Positions 36,184-45,738 are shown, numbered from the stretch's first letter. The stretch: DNA of 64,000 bases from Caballeronia sordidicola (GCF_001544455.2 NZ_FCOC02000010.1:124001-188000); one strand, 5' to 3'. Notes: generated from the sequence alone by a model not told the origin. Made by a program: numbers and translations.

Positions 36184-36974
36184 GATTTTGCTCCCTTCTG
36201 ATAAGCAGGATGCCAGCGCAGCGTCGCGCGCTCGATGGATTTTGCGAGCATGTCGGCGAGCTTGCCGAGCAACGCGTACAGCAAGATGCCGACCACCACT
36301 ACGTCGGTCTGCAGGAACTCACGCGCGTTCATGGTCATGTATCCAATCCCCGATTGCGCCGAGATGGTTTCCGCCACGATCAGCATTACCCACATGAGGC
36401 CGAACGCGAAACGCACGCCCACGAGAATGGACGGCAACGCTCCCGGAAGTATCACGTCGCGATACAACGAGAAACCCGAGAGTCCGTAGCTGCGCGCCAT
36501 CTCGATCAGGTCTGCATCGACAGAACGAATGCCGTGATATGTATTGGTGTAAACCGGAAAGAACACGCCAAGCGCAACGAGGAACAGCTTCGCTTCCTCG
36601 CCAATCCCGAACCACAGGATCACCAGCGGAATCATGGCGAGCGCGGGGATGTTGCGGATCATCTGCACGGTCGAGTCGAGCGCGACTTCGGCCGGTTTGA
36701 AGAGACCCGTACCCAGTCCGAGCACAAAACCAATGCCGCCGCCGATCGCAAAACCCGTCAACGCGCGCCACGCGCTCACCTTCACGTTCGCCCACATATC
36801 GCCGGACTGGATCAGTTCCCAGGCGGCCTTGACGACCGCGAGCGGTTCAGGCAGGACACGCGACGACAGGCCGCCTGTTCGCGCCGCCAGTTCCCATGCA
36901 ACGAGGATCAGGATGGGCACGAGCCATGGCGCTGCCTGCACGCCGGCACGACGAAGAAATGGAAGTCCGTTCAT
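36180..36974 (-). CDS. ssuC: Aliphatic sulfonate ABC transporter permease
   Basis: The 264-residue permease has six predicted membrane segments and the BPD_transp_1 coupling motif [22 protein letters not shown] with [10 protein letters not shown] following. It lies 14 bp after ssuD and overlaps ssuB, so ssuD-ssuC-ssuB are one transcript. Confidence 0.93.
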   Translation of the reverse strand: MNGLPFLRRAGVQAAPWLVPILILVAWELAARTGGLSSRVLPEPLAVVKAAWELIQSGDMWANVKVSAWRALTGFAIGGGIGFVLGLGTGLFKPAEVALDSTVQMIRNIPALAMIPLVILWFGIGEEAKLFLVALGVFFPVYTNTYHGIRSVDADLIEMARSYGLSGFSLYRDVILPGALPSILVGVRFAFGLMWVMLIVAETISAQSGIGYMTMNAREFLQTDVVVVGILLYALLGKLADMLAKSIERATLRWHPAYQKGAKS

Positions 36975-36988
36975 TGTGCTTCCCTGTT

Positions 36989-38137
36989 TCAGCTCTGCGA
37001 TGCACGCGGCAGATACGACGTGCCCACGATCTCGCCGAACGGTCCCGACAACGGACCCGCCGCGCGCTCTTTCTGCTCGCGCGGCAGCAGCGGGAACACG
37101 AGTTCGGCGAACCGGTACGACTCTTCAAGATGCGGATAGCCGGACAGGATGAACGTATCGATACCAAGCGCCGCGTACTCCTTCATCAGGCCCGCGACCT
37201 GCTCCGGATTGCCGACAAGCGCCGTGCCCGCGCCACCGCGCACGAGACCGACGCCGGCCCACAAGTGTGGATAGACTTCGAGCTTGTCGCGCTGGCCGCC
37301 ATGCAACGCCGCCATGCGTCGCTGGCCCTCCGAATCCATCTTGGCGAACGACGCCTGAGCGCGCTGGATGGTTTCGTCGTCGAGCTTGCTGATGAGCTTG
37401 TCCGCGTCCGCCCATGCCTCTTCTTCCGTCTCGCGCACGATCACATGCAGGCGGATGCCGAACTTGATCGTGCGGCCTTTTTCTGCGGCGCGGCGGCGAA
37501 TGTCGCTGATCTTCTTTTCGACTTCCGCGGGCGGCTCGCCCCAGGTCAGATACGTATCGATATGATCGGCCGCGATCTCGTGAGCTGCCGGCGAGGAACC
37601 GCCAAACCACAGCGGCGGATGCGCTTTCTGCACGGGCGGATAAAGCACCTTGCCGCCCTTCGACGTCAGATGCTTGCCTTCGTAATCGATCGAACCGCCT
37701 TCGTGCGACGACTCCAGCAAGCCACGCCAGATGCTCAGGAATTCGTCCGTGACTTCATAGCGCGTATCGTGATCATTGAACACGCCGTCGCCCGCCAGTT
37801 CGACCGGATCGCCGCCCGTCACCACATTGATCAGCAAACGCCCATGGGACAAGCGGTCGAACGTGGACGCCATGCGCGCCGACAACCCCGGCGAACTCAG
37901 CCCCGGACGGATCGCCACCAGGAACTTGAGGCGCTTCGTTGCCGGAATCAGGCTCGACGCCACGACCCACGCGTCTTCGCACGAACGGCCCGTGGGCAGC
38001 AGGACGCCTTCATAACCGAGCGTATCGGCAGCTACCGCGATCTGGCGGAAGTAGTCATAGTCCGCGGCGCGCGCGCCTTGGGTCGTGCCGAGATAACGGC
38101 TGTCGCCGTGCGTCGGAATGAACCAGAAAACATTCAT
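36989..38137 (-). CDS. ssuD: FMNH2-dependent alkanesulfonate monooxygenase
   Basis: The 382-residue protein has the length and start ([16 protein letters not shown]) of SsuD. Further typical segments are [31 protein letters not shown] and [20 protein letters not shown]. It is a bacterial-luciferase-like TIM barrel that cleaves alkanesulfonates to sulfite and an aldehyde with FMNH2 and oxygen. The ATG at 38137 follows AGGAG. The partner SsuE reductase is missing from the cluster. Confidence 0.95.
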   Translation of the reverse strand: MNVFWFIPTHGDSRYLGTTQGARAADYDYFRQIAVAADTLGYEGVLLPTGRSCEDAWVVASSLIPATKRLKFLVAIRPGLSSPGLSARMASTFDRLSHGRLLINVVTGGDPVELAGDGVFNDHDTRYEVTDEFLSIWRGLLESSHEGGSIDYEGKHLTSKGGKVLYPPVQKAHPPLWFGGSSPAAHEIAADHIDTYLTWGEPPAEVEKKISDIRRRAAEKGRTIKFGIRLHVIVRETEEEAWADADKLISKLDDETIQRAQASFAKMDSEGQRRMAALHGGQRDKLEVYPHLWAGVGLVRGGAGTALVGNPEQVAGLMKEYAALGIDTFILSGYPHLEESYRFAELVFPLLPREQKERAAGPLSGPFGEIVGTSYLPRASQS

Positions 38138-38371
38138 TGTCGTGCTCCTGCCTTGCTTATTGAATCGAGGTTCAGCGCGTGCCGTGCGGTCTATCCGCCA
38201 AGCGGAAATGAGTAGCCGTAAATGCGAGTGCATGCGCCGGACCCGCGCCCGTTCCGATGAATCATCTTAGCGACGCGCACTTTTCCCATGAACGATTTAT
38301 TTGAGCTAAGGTTCTCGCCAATTCTGCTTACGCGTCTCAAGTGACGCCTTAGCGATGGTTCCGTGAACGCA

Positions 38372-39376
38372 TTAGCCGACGTTCCAGCGTGCATCGGCGA
38401 CGGCCAGCTTTTTCGGAATCAGCTTAAGGTCCGTAAATACGTCGGCGATTTGCTGCTGATACGCAATCGTCTCCGGCGTGATCGGCTGCACGCCATAGGC
38501 CGTACGTTTCAGCGCGCGTTCGAGCGTGGGTGTGTCTAGCCCGACCAGCGGCGATAAAAGTTTGGCGACATCGGGGATATTGTCCCGGCCCCATTGATCG
38601 ACGTGATCCAGTTCTTCCAGTAGCGCGCGCACGAGAAGCGGCTGGGCCGTCGCGAACTTGCGCGTCGCGAGGTAATACTGCGTGTTGCGCACGAGATTCG
38701 TGCCGTCCGCGATCACCCGCGCGTTTGCCTGCCGTTCCACGGCGGCGAGATACGGATCCCAGATCACCCATGCATCCACGCTGCCTTGCACGAACGCAGC
38801 GCGTGCGTCGGCAGGAGCCAGGTAGACCGGCTGGATATCGGTGTAGGAAAGCTTGGCATTCTTCAATGCTTCAACAAGAAGGTAATGGACGTTCGAACCC
38901 TTGTTCAAAGCCACTTTCTTGCCGCGCAGATCCGCTACGGAGCGGATTGGCGAAGCCTGCTGCACGACGATTGCCTCGCCCTGCGGCGCGGGCGGTTCGT
39001 TGCCCACATAGACAAAATCCACGCCCGCTGCCTGCGCGAAAATAGGCGGCGTTTCTCCGACCGTGCCTGCATCGACCGCGCCTGCATTGAGTCCTTCGAG
39101 CAGTTGCGGACCCGCCGGGAATTCAAGCCATTGCACCGTGATCCCCTGCGCGGCAAGCCGCTTGTCGAGCGTGCCGCGGGCTTTCAGAACCACGAAGTTG
39201 CCGTACTTCTGATAGCCGATACGAAACACCTTTTCCGAACCGTCGGCAACCGCGTTCTGGCTGGTAAGGAGCGCCGCGGTTCCGGTCAACGCGCTGGTTG
39301 CGCCTGCACCAAGCGCCGCGAGTTTGAGCAATGCTTTACGACGCGATGCAATGGCAAGTGATTTTTTATCGGGCAT
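38372..39376 (-). CDS. ssuA: Aliphatic sulfonate-binding protein
   Basis: The 334-residue periplasmic binding protein has a long export signal with RRKALLKLAALGAGATSAL (twin-arginine-like start SRRKALLK) and then FRIGYQKYGNFVVLKARGTL, the typical SsuA opening. The start at 39376 follows AGGGAGG; the frame is open upstream through non-coding sequence. It lies 234 bp upstream of ssuD and delivers sulfonates to SsuBC. Confidence 0.92.
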   Translation of the reverse strand: MPDKKSLAIASRRKALLKLAALGAGATSALTGTAALLTSQNAVADGSEKVFRIGYQKYGNFVVLKARGTLDKRLAAQGITVQWLEFPAGPQLLEGLNAGAVDAGTVGETPPIFAQAAGVDFVYVGNEPPAPQGEAIVVQQASPIRSVADLRGKKVALNKGSNVHYLLVEALKNAKLSYTDIQPVYLAPADARAAFVQGSVDAWVIWDPYLAAVERQANARVIADGTNLVRNTQYYLATRKFATAQPLLVRALLEELDHVDQWGRDNIPDVAKLLSPLVGLDTPTLERALKRTAYGVQPITPETIAYQQQIADVFTDLKLIPKKLAVADARWNVG

Positions 39377-39442
39377 GGGAATGCCTCCCTGGATGAATGA
39401 ATGCTCAGGCCGGTGTGGTCGGAAAGCCGGGTTCACTTGAAG

Positions 39443-39472
39443 CAAAACCGCCTGCAAGCGCGGGCGGTTTTG
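39443..39472 (-). terminator. Hairpin between the two sulfonate-binding protein genes
   Basis: A perfect 10-bp stem (CAAAACCGCC / GGCGGTTTTG) with a 10-base loop lies between the distal ssuA paralogue and ssuA. On the minus strand the 3' side of the stem is rich in G/C then T, so it could act as an attenuator separating the two genes. Confidence 0.6.
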
Positions 39473-39501
39473 GGAACACGGCTTTGTCGATTGGTCATTC
39501 G

Positions 39502-40539
39502 CTAAGGTTGTTTGACAACACCTTCCGCGGCGACGTTGGCGCTGGTTGCCGTATTCGCCGCAACCGCCTTGCGCGATGCAAAGTCCCAGACGAGTGCGCT
39601 CGCGGTATCGACGGGCTTTGGCAAGAGCTTCGCCTGGTAGAAACTGTCGGCTATGGCCTGTTGCTCGCCGAAATTCTTCGCCGCAACCGCGCGCACTGCA
39701 TACGTGCGGCGTGAATTGGCGCGCTCCACCGTCGCCTGATCGAGTCCCCACACCGGCGCTAGAATCCTGGCCGCATCTTGCGGGTGCGCCTTGGTCCAGA
39801 CACCGGCCGCGACCAGTTGCTTGAAGACGATATCGACGATCTGCGGGTACTTTTGCGCGAACGGAGTCGATGCGAGGTAATAGCGCTGATAGGACGCGAG
39901 GCCATCGCCACGGATCAGAATGCGTGCGCCCGGATCCAGTTCCACCGAAGCCACGTACGGGTCCCATGCGAACCACGCGTCCACGTCATTGCGCTCGAAA
40001 GCCGCTCGCGCGTCGGCGGGCGCGAGATAGCTGATCTTGACATCGGCGGGCGTCAGCTTCGCGCGGGCAAGCGCGGACAGCAACAGATAGTGGACGCCAG
40101 CCGCCTTGGTCACGGCAATACGCTTGCCCTTGAGGTCGGCGAGCGAATGAATGGGTGCATCGCGATGAACAATTACTGCCTGCGCCGAAGGCGACGGCGT
40201 TTCCTGCGCGACATAAACAAAATTGGCGTTCGCCGCCTGCGCGAAGACTGGAACCGTGTCAGCCACGTCGGCGCTAACGTCCACGGCGTCGGCATTCAGC
40301 GCCTCCGTAAGCGGTAATCCGCTTGCAAACTCGCTCCACTCTATTCGCACGTTCAGCGGTGCGACCGCCTTTTCCAGCGTGCCGCGCGCCTTGAGGATTG
40401 CAATCAGCGTGGACGATTTCTGAAAGCCGATGCGCAGCTTGACGGGGTCGCCCGATGGCGTTTGCGCAACCGCGTTAATGGCAAAGGAAGCCAATAACGC
40501 CATTGCAACGCAGGCGGCAAGGCGGTTAAGGATTTTCAT
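39502..40539 (-). CDS. Second sulfonate/nitrate/taurine-type binding protein (SsuA paralogue)
   Basis: This 345-residue protein has a signal peptide (LAACVAMALLASFAINAVAQ) and the SsuA fold: LRIGFQKSSTLIAILKARGTLEK in the first third and IRSVADLKGK-like SLADLKGKRIAVTKAAGVHYLL. It clearly resembles the SsuA encoded directly downstream, including the AYLAPADARAAF motif. The two would share SsuBC but bind different sulfonates. The ATG at 40539 has no clear ribosome binding site. It is the first gene of the minus-strand ssu unit. Confidence 0.88.
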   Translation of the reverse strand: MKILNRLAACVAMALLASFAINAVAQTPSGDPVKLRIGFQKSSTLIAILKARGTLEKAVAPLNVRIEWSEFASGLPLTEALNADAVDVSADVADTVPVFAQAANANFVYVAQETPSPSAQAVIVHRDAPIHSLADLKGKRIAVTKAAGVHYLLLSALARAKLTPADVKISYLAPADARAAFERNDVDAWFAWDPYVASVELDPGARILIRGDGLASYQRYYLASTPFAQKYPQIVDIVFKQLVAAGVWTKAHPQDAARILAPVWGLDQATVERANSRRTYAVRAVAAKNFGEQQAIADSFYQAKLLPKPVDTASALVWDFASRKAVAANTATSANVAAEGVVKQP

Positions 40540-40728
40540 GGAGACGAGCAGGAAAGGAAGCCAGCCGATGATGTTAGCAATGCACGCAGGCGCGACTAAA
40601 CGATCATTCCTGATATCGATTGCATCGAAAATGCTGACGGTGGCTTTCCAAACGGAAGCTGTCTGGTCACCGCTTGAAATCGGCGGCCTGATCCCGCATC
40701 TCAAGTTCCATTTATCCGGAGCACGACC

Positions 40729-41766
40729 ATGGGAAGCCGTCCCCAATTTATCGATGACATGTCGCGCGGCGCCGCCGAGGCCGCCCTTTCGACTCCCCTC
40801 GGCGACGAAGCGCTCCTCGACGCATACTCGCGCACGGTCATCGGCGCGCTTGAACGCGTGCAGCAAGCAGTTGCGTTCATCTCAGTCGAACGGCACGTGG
40901 CTAGCGGAGCCAATGGCCGCAATCCACGCGGTACGCAAGGTGGAACCGGATCGGGTTTCATTTTCACACCCGACGGCTATCTCCTGACCAATAGCCACGT
41001 CGTGCACGGCGCGACGCATATTCGCGTCACGCTCGCCGACGGGGGTACGTTCGACGCCGATCTGGTCGGCGACGACCCCGACAGCGACCTCGCGGTGCTG
41101 CGCATCGGCTCAGCCGAAGTATTGCCGCATGTCGAACTCGGTGAATCCGGCAAGCTTCGCGTTGGACAGATCGCGATTGCCGTGGGGAATCCGCTTGGCC
41201 TCGCCCAGACCGTTACGACCGGCGTTGTCTCGGCGCTCGGCCGCTCCTTGCGATCCAATTCCGGACGCATGATCTACGACGTGATCCAGACCGACGCGGC
41301 GCTGAACCCGGGCAATTCGGGCGGTCCGCTGATCAACTCGGCGGGACAGGTCATTGGCGTGAACACGGCGATCATCGCGGGCGCGCAGGCCATTTCGTTC
41401 GCGACCGCCATCGACACCGCCAAGTGGGTCATCATGCAGCTCTTCGCTCACGGACGCGTGCGGCGCGCGTACATAGGCGTAGCGGGGACAACGTCGCCCA
41501 TCTCGCGACGCGTGCAGCGCTACTTCGGCTTGCCTTCGGCCAGCGGCGTGCATGTGATGGAAGTGGTGAAAGCAAGTCCCGCAGCAACCGGCGGATTGCG
41601 CACGGGCGACCGCATTGTCGCTATCGACGCGTTGCCCGTGGACAGCGTCGACAGCTTGCAGCGGAGCCTGGATGTAACGCGTATTGACCGCGTCGTGAAC
41701 GTCACCGTGCTGCGCGGCGCGCAAAAACTCGAGCTGGAGGTCACGCCTGTCGAGCAGGCTGCATGA
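40729..41766 (+). CDS. Trypsin-like serine protease with PDZ domain (HtrA/DegP family), no signal peptide
   Basis: The 345-residue protein has a complete catalytic triad, H90 (TNSHVVHG), D120 (DSDLAVL) and S197 (GNSGGP), and one C-terminal PDZ domain beginning at about 250. Unlike DegP/DegQ/DegS, residues 1-50 contain neither signal peptide nor membrane anchor, so it appears cytoplasmic. The ATG at 40729 follows GGAG. It is divergent from ssu with 189 bp between starts. Its substrate is unknown; protein quality control or processing of a regulator are possible. Confidence 0.9.
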   Translation: MGSRPQFIDDMSRGAAEAALSTPLGDEALLDAYSRTVIGALERVQQAVAFISVERHVASGANGRNPRGTQGGTGSGFIFTPDGYLLTNSHVVHGATHIRVTLADGGTFDADLVGDDPDSDLAVLRIGSAEVLPHVELGESGKLRVGQIAIAVGNPLGLAQTVTTGVVSALGRSLRSNSGRMIYDVIQTDAALNPGNSGGPLINSAGQVIGVNTAIIAGAQAISFATAIDTAKWVIMQLFAHGRVRRAYIGVAGTTSPISRRVQRYFGLPSASGVHVMEVVKASPAATGGLRTGDRIVAIDALPVDSVDSLQRSLDVTRIDRVVNVTVLRGAQKLELEVTPVEQAA

Positions 41767-41789
41767 CCCTATGTCATGAAGCCGCCCGC

Positions 41790-42341
41790 TTACTCGTGAC
41801 CTCGCGCGCGGCCTCGCGCCATGCTCGAAAACACGCCATCGCGTTTGATCAGGCCGTGGAACATGGCCGCGCCCAAATGCGCGAGGAAGGTCGCGAACAG
41901 CAATAACCCAAGGGTCGTATGCGCCGAGCGCAAGAACGCGTAGAGCCGCACGTCTTGTGGCGCGATGGGCGGCAAGTAGACCGATCCGAACAGATGGACT
42001 GGAAAGCCGCCCGCCGACAGCATCGACCAGCCGACGAGCGGCATGGCGAACAACAGCGCATAAAAGACCCAGTGCGAAAGATGGGCGATGTGCTGCTGCC
42101 AACGCGGCATGTCATCGGGCAAAGGCGGCGTGCGGTGCGTCAATCGAACGATGAACCGCATGCTCACCAGCACGAGGATTGCAATGCCGAGCGGCTTGTG
42201 GATTGCAATCAGCGTCTGATGCCATGAAGACAACGTGGCCACCATTCCCACGCCAATGAACAACATGGCTATGACAAGCGGCGCCATCAGCCAGTGGAAA
42301 AAACGCGCGGCGGGACTGAAATGTCGATGTTCGGCGCTCAT
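41790..42341 (-). CDS. Cytochrome b561
   Basis: The 183-residue protein has four membrane helices with the b-type heme histidines in FSPAARFFHWLMAPLVI and WHQTLIAIHKPLGI and later HTTLGLLLFATFLAHLGAA, the CybB/YceJ pattern. It shuttles electrons from the quinone pool to a periplasmic acceptor. Its start overlaps the upstream catalase-like gene's stop by 4 bases, so it is probably the electron donor of that peroxidase. Confidence 0.9.
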   Translation of the reverse strand: MSAEHRHFSPAARFFHWLMAPLVIAMLFIGVGMVATLSSWHQTLIAIHKPLGIAILVLVSMRFIVRLTHRTPPLPDDMPRWQQHIAHLSHWVFYALLFAMPLVGWSMLSAGGFPVHLFGSVYLPPIAPQDVRLYAFLRSAHTTLGLLLFATFLAHLGAAMFHGLIKRDGVFSSMARGRARGHE

Positions 42342-43447
42342 TGGGGATTCCGTGTCGATGCTTGAGAGGACGCCTGAGCGGATACCTGAGCACGCGCTTC
42401 CTCATGCGTGCGGCGATTATAAGAGACCGCGTAGGCCGACGAGCGTGCCGCCAGTAGCGGATCGTCGGACGGTTTCAGGCCGGTGGGAAGAATGGTCGGA
42501 TCGTAGTTGATATCGCGGCAATCGCCATCGGCTTGCGGCGTTTCGCGTTCGATCACAAGCGTACCCGCGTCAATGTGCGGCCGGTCTTCGGGCCACGCCT
42601 GGGTTGCGTCGTTGGTCACGTCGCCGGGTTGGGCAACAGTCAGCACGAGATGCCAGCGCAACGGGCCATTTGCCAGGCGGCCGCGCAATTCGGCATCGAG
42701 GAAATCGTGCTCGCCCTTCTGGTCGGCAGTGACCGGCGAATACTGCGCCTCGGGCACCATGGACCAGCGGATGAAATGCGTCTTGCCGCTTGCATCAATA
42801 GCGCGAAACGCATTGATGCCGTAGTACGCGGCGTTTCCAAAACTCGATGACGGCGGATGGTTTTTCACCCATGCCTGAAACGGTTGGGTCTCCGGATGCG
42901 CGGCAAAAAACGTCTTGAGCTTGGCGGGATCGGGTTTGCCGGTCGCGGGATCCGGTTGCAATGCGACCAGTTGAGCAAAGAAAGCCTGCGGCGTATTGAC
43001 AATAAACACCGGCGTATTATTCATGCCGGTGCGCCATTGCTGGCCGTCGGGCAGCTTGAAATCAAGCGCAAGACTGCGCACCGGAACGCTGGCATCCGGA
43101 GCGGAGGGATTGCTTCCGGGAATCGCAAAACGGCCTACAACCGGAGTACGCATTGCAGTGAACACGCTTGCACTCGATATATCCGACGCTTGCCCGTTCC
43201 CTTCGAAATACCCCTCCACGCAAACGCCTTTAGCGTGATTGCGGCGAAATCCCGGATGAACGCCCGCATTCGCTTCGAACGTATTGACAATACGTTGCGG
43301 CGTCAGGCGCTGGGGCGCGGCGAAGCCCGATGCATACACAAAAGCGCCGCCCATTGCAGCCACAACCGCGCCTATGACCGCCAGCCGGAATAGCGGAATG
43401 GATTGCCGTGAGCGATGCCGGTCCGAAGGGGGAGGATGTTTGTTCAT
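42338..43447 (-). CDS. Catalase-related (SrpA-like) heme peroxidase, membrane-anchored and periplasmic
   Basis: The 369-residue protein is a small catalase-fold heme enzyme. Residues about 20-43 are a single hydrophobic helix (FRLAVIGAVVAAMGGAFVYA) that anchors or exports it. The catalase core follows (HPGFRRNHAKGVCVEGYF near 65-82, AFRAIDASGKTHFIRW near 215). Such small catalases act as peroxidases rather than dismutases. It is co-transcribed with cytochrome b561 (4-base overlap) and lies 95 bp after the anti-sigma gene, so the ECF sigma system of the same strand likely controls it. Hydrogen peroxide or organic peroxide in the periplasm is the expected substrate. Confidence 0.88.
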   Translation of the reverse strand: MNKHPPPSDRHRSRQSIPLFRLAVIGAVVAAMGGAFVYASGFAAPQRLTPQRIVNTFEANAGVHPGFRRNHAKGVCVEGYFEGNGQASDISSASVFTAMRTPVVGRFAIPGSNPSAPDASVPVRSLALDFKLPDGQQWRTGMNNTPVFIVNTPQAFFAQLVALQPDPATGKPDPAKLKTFFAAHPETQPFQAWVKNHPPSSSFGNAAYYGINAFRAIDASGKTHFIRWSMVPEAQYSPVTADQKGEHDFLDAELRGRLANGPLRWHLVLTVAQPGDVTNDATQAWPEDRPHIDAGTLVIERETPQADGDCRDINYDPTILPTGLKPSDDPLLAARSSAYAVSYNRRTHEEARAQVSAQASSQASTRNPQ

Positions 43448-43505
43448 GGCTGATTTTTTGATTCGATATCCTGATGGACCAGGATTTCACTTTGATGTCG
43501 ACGGC

Positions 43506-43530
43506 GACTCCGGCGCATCACGCCGGAGTC
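43506..43530 (-). terminator. Perfect hairpin between anti-sigma and catalase genes
   Basis: GACTCCGGCG pairs with CGCCGGAGTC around a CATCA loop. No T-tract follows on the minus strand, so attenuation or mRNA stability are more likely than full termination. Confidence 0.55.
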
Positions 43531-43541
43531 AGCCAGAAGTT

Positions 43542-44396
43542 TTACTGAGTGGACGTCCGCGGCTTAACGTCGCCCATCTGTGTCAACTGCGAATAGACGT
43601 CATGCGAAAGCTCGAGCAATACCTTGCGGTCGATCGCGCCCGAAACCGCATAGCCGAAGTCGCCATCGATCCAATAGAACACATTCACCGAGCCATCCTG
43701 ATACAGCTTGAACGCGGTCGTGTCCGAGCTGATCTTTCTATGCGAAATGCATAGCGTAATGCGTTCGCCCTTCGCGTCGTGATACATGAACTGCGCGACC
43801 GGACCATCGTCGCCGGGCAACAGGCGCCCGCCCATCAGTTCGAAACCGACACGCGTGAGCACAGGCGGCCGGACGTCGGTGCCAAGCCTCTTGGAGACCC
43901 ACGTCACCAGTTCCTGCTCGCGATCGGCGCCAACTTCGACGGGCCGCATCACTTCGGGCGCATACATCACGTGCGCAACGGCAGACTGGCGCGCGAACGA
44001 TTCGCCGGGCGTGAAGCTCGCGCGTTCCACATGCCCGCTGCCACCGCTGCCCGGCATCAACGCACGACCGCCCACGTTGCTCATCATGCCGCCCACGCCA
44101 ATGCCCACGCCTATTACGAGCGCCGCCGCCATTCCGGCGAACTGCGGCCAGTTTGCAGCGTCGCGCCAGCGGCGGCGCTCGGGCGGCAACAGCCGTTGCG
44201 GCACGGGTTCGCTCAGCACGCGATCGTAGCGGTCGTGGAACATGCTGTTCAACGAAAAATAGTCGCTGATCTTGGTGGCGAGTCCTTCGTCGTGTTCCAG
44301 CAGCCGATCGATCTCATCGCGGCGATGCTCGGCCAGCGATCCGTCCACGTAGGCGTGGATTTCGTCTTCGGTAATCGGTGTTTGTTGTTCGCTCAT
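43542..44396 (-). CDS. Anti-sigma factor (membrane, for the adjacent ECF sigma)
   Basis: The 284-residue protein starts with an anti-sigma-like helical domain (ITEDEIHAYVDGSLAEHRRDEID) and has one membrane helix at about 105-125 (FAGMAAALVIGVGIGVGGMM). The zinc-binding HX3CX2C of ZAS anti-sigma factors is absent. The large periplasmic part (about 135-284) could sense a signal. Its start overlaps the sigma factor stop by 4 bases. Confidence 0.85.
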   Translation of the reverse strand: MSEQQTPITEDEIHAYVDGSLAEHRRDEIDRLLEHDEGLATKISDYFSLNSMFHDRYDRVLSEPVPQRLLPPERRRWRDAANWPQFAGMAAALVIGVGIGVGGMMSNVGGRALMPGSGGSGHVERASFTPGESFARQSAVAHVMYAPEVMRPVEVGADREQELVTWVSKRLGTDVRPPVLTRVGFELMGGRLLPGDDGPVAQFMYHDAKGERITLCISHRKISSDTTAFKLYQDGSVNVFYWIDGDFGYAVSGAIDRKVLLELSHDVYSQLTQMGDVKPRTSTQ

Positions 44397-44911
44397 CGCA
44401 CCACCTGTAATTTAGCGCCGGGTTGCGCGCCCGCCATCAGCGCGCGCAGTCTCTCACGTCCGCGCGAAAGCCGCGACATGACGGTCCCTATGGGAATTTC
44501 CAGCGCCTGCGCGACATCGGAATAACTCATTTCTTCCAGCCCAACCAGCAGCACGACCTGGCGTTGATCGAGCGGCAGCCGCTGCAGCGCGAAATCAAGA
44601 TCGCGCATTTCAAGCGACTGCGTTTGCGTGCCGGCCACGGCGAACTCGCGCTCGGAAATATTCTCGTCATCGACGGAAACATGCACCGCCTTCACGCCCG
44701 CGCGGCGCGCCTGATTCGCGAATACGTTATGCATGATGGTAAAAAGCCACGCGCGCATGTCGGTGCCAGTCTGGAATTTCTCGGTATGCCGGAGCGCGCG
44801 TTCGAGCGTGTCCTGAACCAGGTCGTCGGCAAGGTCGCGATTATTGATCAACGCTCGCGCGTAGCGGCGTAATCGCGGTACATGTTCCATTAACTCGTCA
44901 CGGACGCCCAT
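44393..44911 (-). CDS. ECF RNA polymerase sigma factor
   Basis: The 172-residue protein has sigma region 2 (LVQDTLERALRHTEKF, then MRAWLFTIMHNVFANQARR) and region 4 (LPLDQRQVVLLVGLEEMSYSDVAQ, then IPIGTVMSRLSRGRERLR), with no other domain. The ATG at 44911 has GAAGGAAGG upstream. It heads the sigma/anti-sigma/peroxidase/cytochrome b561 series. A promoter-like element identical in design to those of two neighbours lies 69 bp upstream, so it probably controls itself. Confidence 0.93.
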   Translation of the reverse strand: MGVRDELMEHVPRLRRYARALINNRDLADDLVQDTLERALRHTEKFQTGTDMRAWLFTIMHNVFANQARRAGVKAVHVSVDDENISEREFAVAGTQTQSLEMRDLDFALQRLPLDQRQVVLLVGLEEMSYSDVAQALEIPIGTVMSRLSRGRERLRALMAGAQPGAKLQVVR

Positions 44912-44979
44912 CGGCCTTCCTTCATTTTGTAAGCTTGTGCCGGCGCTGAGCAAAAAACGCCGCTGTGAATGATCGGGCT

Positions 44980-45005
44980 AACACCGCGTTTTGCGGGTTA
45001 TTCCC
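44980..45005 (-). promoter_or_regulatory. Putative ECF promoter of the sigma factor gene (GGAATA-N16-GTT)
   Basis: On the minus strand GGGAATA (44999-45005) is followed after 16 bases by GTT (44980-44982), 69 bp before the sigma ATG. The same element is found upstream of two other genes in the next kilobase. Confidence 0.6.
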
Positions 45006-45021
45006 TTTCCTCGCGTCTTTT

Positions 45022-45738
45022 TTAGTTGCCCGTCATCAAGTCCGCAGCGCGCATCAGACCGCGCGTGTTCGCGCGCCCGGCCAGCACGTAGCGTTTTCCG
45101 CCCGCAGTCCACTCGAGCAGGCGCGTTTCACCTATGCGATGCGCCCGCCACTGCGGCTGCGGTTTTGCCATGATCCCGGGCGCAACCAGCAGGACCGCTG
45201 CGTCGCCCGCCGCATTCCGGTACACATACTCTGACGCCGAGGCAAACGGCCCCAGGGACATGTCGCGGCGCGCAGCCGGATGAAATCCTACGACATATAA
45301 GTTAGGCGCGTCCGCCAGCGCCTTCGCCGAGCTTGCATAACCGCTCGCGCCGGTCGCCATGTCCTGCGACGCGACCGCCTGCTCGAGCGCCATGATCGAC
45401 GCATTGTCGAGCGCGGAATCCGAGATGTCGAAGGCGAACAGTCCGCCTGCGACGAGCGCCAGCGCGGCTGCAGCGGCGATCAGCGCAGTGCTGATCGATC
45501 TTCTTGGCGCCGGAGGAGCAGATTTGCGCGGGGGCGATTCGTCGGCAGGTTCGTGAAAGGCATTCTGCATTTGCTGGTTGAGCCGTCCATAGAACGCTAC
45601 ACGATGCGCCTCGTCAGGCCGCTTTTGCAAGTAGCGCTGGACGCTGGACGCGCGTTTCGGATCGAGCATGCCGTCGGCGTAAGCCTGGACATCGGACTCG
45701 GAGAGCCTGGATTCCGAAGGTGGTTTTGCTATGGACAT
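45022..45738 (-). CDS. Second anti-sigma-like membrane protein
   Basis: The 238-residue protein has an N-terminal helical domain resembling that of the other anti-sigma factor (LSESDVQAYADGMLDPKRASSVQ), a membrane helix at about 84-105 (ALIAAAAALALVAGGLFAFD) and a periplasmic domain. No sigma gene adjoins it on its own transcript, but it lies 111 bp upstream of the ECF sigma gene on the same strand and has its own copy of the putative ECF promoter. It could be a second regulator of the same sigma factor. Confidence 0.75.
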   Translation of the reverse strand: MSIAKPPSESRLSESDVQAYADGMLDPKRASSVQRYLQKRPDEAHRVAFYGRLNQQMQNAFHEPADESPPRKSAPPAPRRSISTALIAAAAALALVAGGLFAFDISDSALDNASIMALEQAVASQDMATGASGYASSAKALADAPNLYVVGFHPAARRDMSLGPFASASEYVYRNAAGDAAVLLVAPGIMAKPQPQWRAHRIGETRLLEWTAGGKRYVLAGRANTRGLMRAADLMTGN

